From positions 372,001 to 436,000 of the forward strand of contig JAFBJZ010000323.1 in the NCBI GenBank assembly GCA_016785225.1: DNA of 64,000 nt, read 5' to 3'. The notes beneath the pieces are model-generated. The model was not told the DNA's origin, made no database searches, and saw only the letters and a list, made by a program, of their open reading frames with translations. Below, piece by piece: positions 12,375 to 22,500 of the stretch. Every line of letters begins with the position of its first letter. The first letter of the stretch is position 1. A program made the position numbers and the translations under genes. Source of the stretch: Psettodes erumei. Taxonomy: Eukaryota > Chordata > Actinopteri > Pleuronectiformes > Psettodidae.

Positions 12375-12550
12375 TTATGTCATAGTATGTCTTAAAACTG
12401 TGCGTAATGCATAAAATATGTCCAAAAACCAATATGTGGTCAAAACATTTAGAAAAGTCATAGTACAGTGTGTCTCAAAATATTTAAAAAAGTAAAAATG
12501 TGGGGAAAATGTCATAGTATAGCATGTTGTAAATACATTAAAAAATAATA
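12375..12550. repeat. degenerate minisatellite with a GTCATAGTA motif
   Basis: The word GTCATAGTA recurs at about 12379, 12459 and 12509, each followed by a degraded TGT(C/T)NTAAA-type word. The spacing is irregular (about 80 and 50 bp), as in an old decayed tandem array. It lies just beyond the T-box 3' UTR. Confidence 0.45.
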
Positions 12551-12746
12551 TCAGAAATTTCCGGTTTGTAAAATTCTCTTGTAATAACATGCTTCCTAGG
12601 AACCAAACTCCTAATGGGGTGTATACGCAAACCAGTCAGTTATCTAACTCTTGAAACGCGCAGCAGTATCGCGGTATTTCAACAGCAAAAGTGTCTCTTC
12701 GCGAACCTGTGACGATGATCTTCCGTGGAATTTTTTTTTCTCTTTC

Positions 12747-13299
12747 GGGCAAAAATTGTAGTTTTGTTTCAGCTGCAGCGGCGCAGAGCTGAGGGGACGT
12801 AAGAACTACAAAGACCACTGACCCATGCGTACCCATCATGCTTTGCGCTGTTTACCTCTGCAGAGCTTGTGAAATGGCAGACCCTGGTGTGAGCAGCGAC
12901 TGGAAATCAACGCATGGATGTATGAGAGCCCCAAAGACGTACACCCGTTTTCAGCAGTTGAAAAATGGAGTCATAAGGTTAGTAAAAACGCTAAAGACAG
13001 ATTCAAAAGACAAACTCTGTCTCGAACATACTTTAGCAAAACATTATGACCAGCTAACGCTACACAGAGCCTCAAGCTGTCAGAGTGCATCTCCCTCACG
13101 TATGGCTCGACTTCACGAGCTACTGTATCACCGTCACAGCGCGTTTGTTATGACAAGTCAATGTGGACAAGTGAAGTTTGGTCTTAACGACACGGTCTTA
13201 AAGAAGTCCCACCTGAATGACAGCGAGAGGGAGGACGTTTATAACAGGCTGAAGTTGAAAGCAGTACAGATGTAAAACCAGGTATTTATTTGAATATAC

Positions 13300-13310
<11 letters not shown>
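12747..13310 (+). pseudogene. left arm: degenerate hAT/ZBED transposase fragment with 5' flank
   Basis: The open frame at 12838-13275 carries LVKTLKTDSK and LAKHYDQL blocks and ends SHLNDSE-REDVYNRLKLK-AVQM. The same blocks occur in the right arm (14885-15890, minus strand), where they lie in an unmistakable hAT transposase context. Similarity to the right arm also covers about 90 bp of upstream sequence, including ACTACAAAGACC and CCCATGCGTACCCATCAT, and extends past the stop codon to TTATTTGAATATACT. The BED zinc finger and the catalytic middle are missing, so it cannot encode an active transposase. Confidence 0.7.

Positions 13311-13353
<43 letters not shown>
13301..13353 (+). repeat. (TG)n microsatellite
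   Basis: About 25 uninterrupted TG dinucleotides follow the left hAT arm at the point where its similarity to the right arm ends. A GAATGAGT short repeat follows. Confidence 0.95.
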
Positions 13354-13357
<4 letters not shown>

Positions 13358-13699
13358 AGTGAATGAGTGAATCAGTGAGAGAGCCAACACTAAATCAGCT
13401 CTAGGCTTTAGCTACAGTAAATATCATATTTTTCAAACTGACATGACTGTTTTTTGTCACATTAAAATGAGTAACTTATCTACAAGGTAGATTATTGCAG
13501 GGTGTAGTTATGTTGTCCTTATTAGTTTATGAAATACATGGGCATTTCCTTTTCAAACCAGTCTTAAGATGAAAACACTAGATGCCTGTTTTAGTTCATC
13601 ATCATAATAAACATGTTCACATTTACAGGTCTGTGTAATTGTGTGCAATTTCCAGTCCAGATATAGCTGACGTTATGACTTCTGGGTTACAGTATAAAA

Positions 13700-13800
13700 G
13701 GCAGTAGCCTGTCCTGGCTGGTGAAGTGGTTTGACTTTGTGACATCAATATCCTGGGTTCAAATCTTCTATACATCTTTCTACAAATTGTCTAGTGAAGA
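13700..13800 (+). repeat. tRNA-like SINE head
   Basis: TGGCTGGTGAAGTGG near 13715 resembles a pol III box A, and GGTTCAAATC at 13756-13765 resembles box B at tRNA-like spacing. The acceptor arms do not pair well enough for a functional tRNA, so a SINE head is the better call. Confidence 0.4.
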
Positions 13801-14015
13801 TGCACCTTTTATATTATAAAAAATATTGAAGTCCAGCTGAACCATCCCGGTTTCTATACTATGTTGTTCATTTTTGACCAATTTGCATTTTTAACACATA
13901 TTATACTAAGAGGTGTTTATATAACACTTTTTAATGCCCTACTACCCTATTATATCAATGAAGATGTTTTTGTGACTTCTTGTATCATGAAATTTCTCAT
14001 GACAGTTTGATGCGT

Positions 14016-15890
14016 CAGGGCTGTAACGATCAAAACGTCACAGTATGATAATGCTGATATCATTTAACATCCCAATATTTAAAAAAAAAACAAAAACCAT
14101 GAAGACCTCAAAAAATATATTTATTATAATGAATAACTTCAACATGCATCCAGTGTTTTCTCGTATCTCATATCAAGCAACAGAGAAATGAACCGCACCC
14201 TGCGATAATAATAGTCAAGTTTTCAGTTTTCACATCAACTAAGTCAGTTTGAAAAATAAAATGGCCTATTTACCACCTCTTAAAAGCGAGAGCGTTTGTT
14301 CTCACTGATTTGCTCACCTGACTCACTCACAAACACACACTCACTCATTCACTGTGACCTTTTTTTTTAAGGAAGATTAGCACAATTGACATTTCCTGGT
14401 AGAAGACGGGATCTCTGGACATTTACAGTGTTCCCTGCTGACGACAACCCTCGCTCACTCAGGACTAACACTGCTGGGACAGAGAGATATGACTTGGCCA
14501 AGACTGACAACAGTTGGTAGCAGCGGGCGTCGTCTCTCCACAGCCTGAGATGACGAGCAAAGACTGAGCAGGAGGTCCCTCTGTGGTACAAGTCCAACTC
14601 TGCTTCGATCCCCACCAAAGGATGTGTGCTACAGTCCACTTGACTAAACGAACCCCCAAGGACGTCTTCAAGAGCATTTTTTGGGGGATGGAGTTGACAC
14701 ACCCAATCTTTAGCTGCATGTCCAGCCCGGTTTGGCTCCTTCCCCTTCACAAGGGTTCTGTAGAGGAAGCAGAAAGAAAAACAAATCCTTAATGTCTCGC
14801 TCTTGTCTCTCTTTCATGCATTCCTTTTCCATAAAAGCAACAGATGCCACATTAACTCTGATAAAAACAAGTTGCCCATACTCACACACACTAAGTATAT
14901 TCAAATAAATATCTGGTTTTACATCTGTGTGGCTTTCAACTTCAGCCTGTTGAAAATGTCCTCCATCTCGCTGTCATTCAGGTGGGACATGGTGCGGAAC
15001 CGGGGGGTCCAACTCTTCTTTCTCCCCCTGGTATCTGTCTGCTAAGTCGTTCAGGACAGAAGTGTCTCCTTATGAGCGATGGCGTTTGAGTCCTCATCAC
15101 TCTGTGCCGCGCTCTCTTGTTCCGTGTGTCTGAGGGGCACGACCTGAGACACTGCCATGTTTTTGCGTTGTCGGCAGCATCAGCGTTGCACCGGTGATTG
15201 TTGTCGTTTGTCTCGTTTTATACCTCGCCCATGTTGGGTCCAGTATGTGATTCACGAGAGCTTGTGTCGTGAAGACAATGTCCCCACTGACTTGTGATAG
15301 CATGCGCTGTGACAGTGATACAGTGGCTGATGGTGCGAGCCATACTGAGGCAGATGCACTCTGGTTGCTTGGGGCTCTGTGAAACATTAGCTTTTGTGTC
15401 TAGAGCTGGTCATAATGTTTGGTAGTATGTTCGTGATGGAATTTGATACTTTGGCTGCAGCGTTTTTACTAAGCTTCTCAACACTTCGTTACCCACTACT
15501 AAAAACGGCTGTCGGTCTTCTACTGTATATTCACCGATACGTCATGTGATTTCTTGAGTTTCACGTATTACAGTTTTGTTTTTTGTGTTAGTCCGTCACC
15601 CTTGCTCCTCTATCATTTCTCGTCACGGGAAAATCGAAATACTTCCACGCGTCAGATATTAAAGCCGCCGGAGCATCCACAATTTCAAAATCTGTCAGTT
15701 CTCCGCACTCATCGATATCTGTGCGCTATTCTCAGTGGCTGCTGCCACCGGCGTCTACCATTTTATAAGGTCGAAGCACGGGGACGCAAAGGATGATGGG
15801 TACGCATGGGACAATGGTCTTTGTAGTTCTCTCTTCCGTTCATCTCTGCTCCATTGCGGCTGAAATAAAACTAAAGCGTTTGCCCGCGAA
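14016..15890 (-). mobile_element. right arm: degenerate hAT (ZBED/Ac-type) transposon copy
   Basis: Reading leftward from about 15770, broken frames show a BED zinc-finger start (ISDAWKYFDFPVTRNDRG), then a hAT block (YTVEDRQPFLVVGNEVLRSL, then LQPKYQIPSR), then SHLNDSEMEDIFNRLKLK near 14965. The C-terminal dimerisation domain follows at 14750-14370 (VLAKSYLSVPA, LSSAGNTVNVQRSRL). Stop codons and frameshifts occur, and the catalytic core appears deleted. A good splice donor (GTAAAA) after the LKLK block and an acceptor (CTCTACAG near 14760) suggest the source had an intron. CAGGGCTGTAACGATC at 14016 resembles hAT termini, but I could not find its partner. It is a relic related to the left arm. 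Confidence 0.75.
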
Positions 15891-15899
15891 GTTGACGAT

Positions 15900-17340
15900 A
15901 CGTTGAAGTGTTCTATTGTTCCAGCATGTCTTCAAGAAGTTTTTGTGATAGCTCACTAAAGTGTAAATGTAATACATTTTAGGTACTCAGATAGCTGGCT
16001 GGTTAGCAAACATACCTCATAAACTAAACATTTTAAATTTTGACATTTTCACCTTTTTTACGGCTTAAAATAAAACACTGTTCTTTTGTTTTGTTTTTGG
16101 ACATATTAAATTTGGCCTCTTTCACATTTTTGCAGCATACTTTTTTTTGCATTTTGATGAGATGAGAAGGAGCAAGATTAAACAGTGAGAGAGTCTGACC
16201 TGATAAAGCTGTAATAGCCAGCTTGTGTGGAATTTCCATCATCGTCTGGCATAATTTCCCCAGCAGAAGGCAAGGGCATCTGTACCATAAATGTTTCATG
16301 GGACAGGGAAGCCATATCTGGGACATTTATAAATCTTAAGAGAGCACACACTAGAAAGGACAACATCAGTAGATGTGTTTGTGTAATACACTCTTTTAAC
16401 CTCAATATAAAAATCCATCGATGTGTGCATTTCACCAGAGAGACCAGAGTCATGAATTCTACCAACCCTGGAGCAGGTATGGTTTCAGCCAGTGTTTCCA
16501 GAGAACAGACACATCAGACATGCTTGCTTTGAAGAAGTATGAAACTTTGACACGCTGAGTACAGGATGGCTATGTTAACATCCCTGTCTTCCTAAAGTAG
16601 TCTTGGTCATCTGGGTCACCCACATTGCTCATAATGGATTCCTCTTGTTTCGCTATGAAATGAATTATAGAACATGGATGGGGTAAATTAGTGTTCTCAT
16701 GTACTACCTCGAGCACCACAGGGCATGTAAGCATTCATTCAAGGCTTTAACCAGAGTGAACCAGTATTATGTGGTCTGTACTATACGAAGACAGCACCAT
16801 AAGAAATTGGCATCACTGAAAATGTGTCAGTGAGAGAGAAATCTTTTACATTAAACTGTATTTAAAAAGAATTTTTAATTGTTTTGGGTCTTAGATTCAG
16901 CTGAAGCCCAGCTTTGCATAAGTGTATATTTCACCTTTCCATTGCCAGAAGCATTTGATCTGGTCTTCAGAATCTTATCAAAAGATAGTGTTACAAATCA
17001 CACATCATCATTTGTGGTACTGAATGACTGGAGAAACACCTGGTTTGAAAAGTGCTGAACCATCAGTCACAGACCATGCCTTTGCCCTTGAAAAGTTTTC
17101 CACTCTATCTCCAGGTCAGTTGACCTTCTTTTCTTAGCAATTCATTAAAATTCATTAATTGCTTCTTTTCTCCTGGGCACAGCCAGAATCCAAAATGGGA
17201 CTGTCAAAAATTAGAGCAGGAGCAAGTGTTCTGTGCTCCAGATACACAACCTGTGGTGCCATGCAGTTGCAAAACGTGTCCACACCCACCCATCTGCACT
17301 GAAATAAGAGACAAGCAATACAGAGCAACTTAAAGAAGTA
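15900..17340. other. gene-free spacer between the hAT relics and crkl
   Basis: No exon, RNA gene or recognised repeat is visible. The two longest open frames, on opposite strands at about 16.03-16.53 kb, overlap each other and have no recognisable domains. The leftward-transcribed crkl gene probably ends just to the right. Confidence 0.5.
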
Positions 17341-17349
17341 GACGTAAAT

Positions 17350-17355
17350 TTTATT
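17350..17355 (-). terminator. candidate poly(A) signal for crkl
   Basis: TTTATT on the plus strand (AATAAA on the minus strand) lies about 2.2 kb after the crkl stop codon. That would give a long 3' UTR over 17.3-19.5 kb, which contains no other gene and fits the long UTRs usual for this gene. Nearer variant signals cannot be excluded. Confidence 0.4.
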
Positions 17356-19179
17356 TACTTGTTCTGTACATAAAGGGTCAATACCAGCACAGGTGTTAAC
17401 CATGGGCAATATTAACACATGTAAATGGCATAAGAAAATAAAAGGCACGATTTTCAATTCTTAAGTAAAAGACAGGCTTTCCTAGAATATGAGGAAAAAG
17501 AGCACAGTAATACTGTTAATGCCATTACAAAACAACTCAGAAGCATGACAAAAGCTATTTCACCTCAAGAAAGGAACTGATCAGGGTGTATTGCTTGATT
17601 AGTAAATTTCATTATGTTTGATGAGGAAAACCCACGCTGGTTTGTTTGCACAGTCCAGGATGGATTCAAATAAGAGAAACCTTTCTTTAATGAGGAAATA
17701 AATGACATTAAGCAGCATTTGGCTGGGCAGAACCATCTCCCCAGCCAAGAGGTCATGCACAGAGGCAACCAGCAGGCATTTTTCCCTTTTGTAAAATGTG
17801 ACCTTAGGTACTTTCATTTAATAACATCACTCATTTCGACAAAAAATGCTTGATTTAATAGCGGACTAAAAAACTGACAAAAAAACCCCAAAACAAAATT
17901 AAATTTGGATACAACTAAAAGCTGCACAATACTACTCCGAGTGAACGGCTGAGCGACGATTTGAACGGAGTACTAGGAGGGGACGTGAGCAAAATAGTCC
18001 ATTTTTACAGCAGAAATCTAGGGGTTCGGCACTGTTTACACATCTGTTTAATCCTCGGCTCCGACTGATCAAACTAAATTGGTTGCAGCACAGCATGGAG
18101 AAAGAGGCTTTCCATTACTCTGGCAGAGTCCATTTGCATAAAAAGAGTCAAAAAATTGTGCACAGACTGAATATTTAAGGAATGAAGCAGGGTGAAATCC
18201 TAAATTGACAGGAGTAACATCACATTAAAAACATATGGTTAGAGAGGGGATTGCATGCACTGAAAGATGCATTTATCTTACTCTCTTAGAAAGGCATTCG
18301 TGGGATTCTCATTGGCTTGCTGAGACGTTTCCTCCTTCCCTGACCTGCGCCACTGAAAGTGGAGCTTCTCATTTAGGGGGAAAGTCTTTAGTCCAAGTGC
18401 CCACATTGTGTTTGTAGCTATTTATGTGACTTTTGGAAACCTGTTCAAAGCTTGGCACTCCTACGCAAAAAAGTTGAAATATAACTTCTAGTGCTTGGTG
18501 CTGTTGGCACTTAAAAACCTGCTAATCTCAAAGCAATGTTTTAAAGAATGAGAATGGCGGTAAAGAGAGGTACCAAGCGGACATGCAAAATTACCCCTCA
18601 ACGGCACATCTTCTCCAGGTCACAAAAAAAAAAAAAATCTACTGTTGATCATGTGGCACAAATAAGAAAAAGATTAAATTACATATGGCTGTGTCATGCC
18701 TTCTTAACATAAGATAAATAAGTCTCGTCAGCCAGACTTGTGCCAGGTTAGATGGTATTATGGGATCTATAAGGTCACGTTATAAGAGATCTTCCACAGA
18801 CCCATCCTCTTCTGCTTTCGCCTGACTCCAGCCACACATCACACACACAAAGAACTGTCAACCTGATATCCTCATGGCCGGTAAGTTTGTGTACACGTGT
18901 GCGCTTGTGTGATGGTTAAAAAGGTACAACAGTGACTTGATTGCTTGGAGAAATGACATGTGACTGGCTGGTCAACTCCTCATAGCCTCAGTGCTCTTCC
19001 AAGTCTTTAGGGACATCGTTTTTCCCTACTTCGTACAAATATCCTCACATCAACGAAACAAAACGCACACCAACACTTTCTAAAGTCCCCAAGACTTCAA
19101 ACATATCAATTACTCTGAGAAATCAAATTTAAAAAACCCAAAACAAAACAGACATTGTGATGTAATGTGGTAAATATCT

Positions 19180-19250
19180 ATTGTGAACACGCACACACGC
19201 GCACGCACACACACGCACGCTCACACTATATACACACACGCACACTGATG
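19180..19250. repeat. (CA/CG)n microsatellite in crkl 3' UTR
   Basis: An imperfect run of CA with interspersed CG dinucleotides lies about 300 bp after the crkl stop codon, probably inside the transcribed 3' UTR. Confidence 0.85.
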
Positions 19251-19546
19251 CCCAGTGATCTGGAAATGAAAAGTACATTAATGTAGAACAACTGCCCAGC
19301 CTGGAACCGCGACATGGGGAAGGGAACTCGGAGGAGTGGGGTCGGATTTTAGTTTGGATCCGATGGATGTCCAAAGCCGTAAACAGTCAGAAAGCCTTGC
19401 AATGGCTGGCAACAACAGAGGGGTTGCTATCATGGTACAGCCCCAAGCAGGCAAGCACGTAACCATGGTGACACTGGCGGTAAAGGTGGAGAGGGCCCGC
19501 AGATTCAGGCGCATGTCGACACTGGCAAAAAAGGTCAAATTGGGGG

Positions 19547-22500
19547 TCAGTCACTTTCGTCCGGATTCTGGGGGTCTATGATTTTGACGTGGGTGAATGG
19601 AAAGAGACCCCGCCGTCCGTTCACCTCTCCCTCCCACTGACCGCTTATGTTCATCCGTGTAACCTTGACGATGTCGCCCACCTGAGGAGACAAGGACAGG
19701 AGGCTGAGTTGCAGGATGTGCTGTACGGCTTGTAGCTACCTACATGTTAGACACATCACAGACACCATTTAAATACAAACATCTCTATCAAAAGATTAAC
19801 ATGCTAACAATTTTTATCACATAATCAATGGAGCACAAAAGTTAAATAACGACTCAGTGGTGGTACCGTAGTTTTCCCCCTAACGGACCTGCAGATAAAG
19901 AGTTCATTTGAATTTAAACTGGTGATTGACAGCTCTATTGTCTAAGTGTTAACATTTTTCATAGCCTGAGGTCAAAACTATATTACTGTAGAACCTCACT
20001 TTAAAACCTGCTCGTAACACAGGCTAACAGTGCACCTGTGACCTTCCACAACATCTGCTAAAACAGATTTAACGCACGTGTTCTTTTCTTGAAAAAAAAA
20101 AAAAAATCTCCGCACACGCGTCACATTGGGGTTTAAACAGACAGAGGAGCTGTCGCTCAGTTGGATTAGTGACACCGAATGTGACCCCAATCTGTCAGAG
20201 CCATGTGTTCTCTATCGGGATGAGATGGGAGAGTCTCTATTGTGTAAACCCTGATTGAAACGTGAAAGTAAGGGCACCGTTTGTAGCTCTGACTTTACAG
20301 CGATGGCTTCAAGGACGCCGAGTCCCGCGCATCATCTGCAACAGTAATCCTTAACGTCACTCAAGAATGACAAGAGTGCAACTTAGTCACAAAAGTTTCT
20401 GTCAAATCTGTCAAATAATTCTTCAAAAAAAAAGAATCTGTCTGTCTGAAAGAATCATGGTGTAGATTACGTTAGATCACTCGCGTTCAATTTAAGACTG
20501 AGGTGGAAAAAGAGTTTTCACCTTCAAATGTCCACAAAGTTCAGGTGCTGATTAACAGGCAAGTCTTCGCTCAGGGAGCGTTGGACATTATGGATGCAAA
20601 CGTTGTTTAATCTTACATGCATTGAATTAGTACATGTCAGCCTAAGTATAATAACTGGAACTACAAGTATTTTAACTATCCTGAAAGCATGAACAGTATA
20701 GAAACAAACAAAAAAATTAGCCTAATTACTCTCGCCATAAAAGAGGACATAACCTGATTTCATTTGTTTCACTATCTGTTTCTTAAGTAAATAAATAATG
20801 ACACGGAGCTTCTGCTTCTTCGGCACCAGAGGCCCCAGACAAAAAGTAAAGGCTTTTCGCTGTGTGCCCTGAGCTACGAGGAACCAAAGACAGACAGAGA
20901 TGGAGGAGACAAGATGAGACGTGGTGAGGAATGTGTGTTCAGCGCGAAGCAGGTTTTAGACCAGTAAATCAAAAATACCACAGGAAATACTAGGGTTTGG
21001 CTGCCACCCCCACCCCCCACTCCCCGGTGATCAGTTTCTGGGGTTCCTGATGGGTCTTCTCTAAGCTGAAGTAACTACAACACTGATTACTCAACGTTGC
21101 AGTTGCGCAGTTACTACGAATTTCTGGTCAGCTCCCCTTCGTTAGTTTCTTTGCACCTCCTTTGTTGAAATTTGGATAGCACAACACATTGAAAGTGCAG
21201 AGATGCAGCGAGATTAATAAAATTTTAAAAAACAAAAAACAAGAGTGCACTGACGCATAGAATCACTGACGACACTGTAGTTACAGTCGAACAGAGCAGA
21301 TGTGGCTGAGTAAGGGTTTTCTCAGTACTCTTGTTTCAAAACACGGGTTGGGGTAAAGGGAAGTGAGGGACACAGGCCTTTCAGAAGCAATTGCAACTGC
21401 ATTACACTTAATACACGTTCATTCAAAAAAAACATTAAAAACCTGCAGATGTCTGTAATACCCATGAGCTAGTCTTCACACTTACTAACTAGCTAACAAA
21501 AATTTAAAAAAGGGGTTCATTATTCTAACTTGGCGTCTGTGGCATCAGCTTCTGTTCTGGCCACTGTTGAGCTGCACACCAAGTATGAGAGCCTGCGTTG
21601 TTGCCGGCAGGAAACAAGACGGTGCCCAAACAGAGACCCAGAGTCTTCACGTGGACGACGTGCTGAGACACGACTTCTGCGTCCACTGTAATACGGAGGG
21701 GCAACAAATTAACAGGAACGCAGTGTTAACTTCAAGCGCACCACTGCCACAATTTCTGCATGTTCCTAAAAGGTCCACTGGCCGACAGCAACGTCGAATA
21801 AACTACACTGAACCCGCATCGCGCTGGACAACGTCAGCCCTGACAGTTAAATGAAATATAAACGAAAGTGATAAAAAACACATAGAAACAAAACTAACAA
21901 GCCCCCCCCCCACTTCTGAAGGACAAACCGTGGCGGCAGCATGTCGGAGTAGCTGTTGGTTAAATGAATGAGTAGTTATCAGTTTTATTGCACAGAAGGT
22001 TCCATCGCTACTCAGAGCAGCTGCTGGAAAGAGGCGGGAGGCTGGCCGGCCGACGCGTCCTCACACTTGCATCACAGTGTCGGTCGCCTCCTGAGGTAAT
22101 TGTTGTTATCGGTTGCGATTCGTTGGAGGAAAAAAGGGGGACACGAGGAGGACGGCGGAGAGGACAGGACTAATGTTCCTCAAGGGAGCTGTCTGACCTT
22201 TAGCACGAACACCATTCGCCAGGTTTCGCTCGTGGTCACTGTATCCATCTGTGGTGGCCGGCCTTGCTTCCTTGCGTCTGCTGACGCGCGACCGTGATGT
22301 CAACGAGCGGCGGCACTGGCGGGCCGAGATACCTTTCACTCGCGTCCCTCCCCCGAGGGCCTCGCCACAGCGCGGTCTATCAGAGCGCCGCTTTCCGGAG
22401 CCCCGCTGCAGATGTGAGGCGCACGCCGAGCACGACATCACATGCTCCGACACGTTACCGCCGTCGGAGCAGAGCTGTGCCGGGCGGAGCGCGCCGCTGA

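Noticed and set aside
13715..13790. Possible tRNA gene
   Set aside because: Box A and B-like words are present, but the cloverleaf stems do not pair and SINE-like sequence surrounds them.
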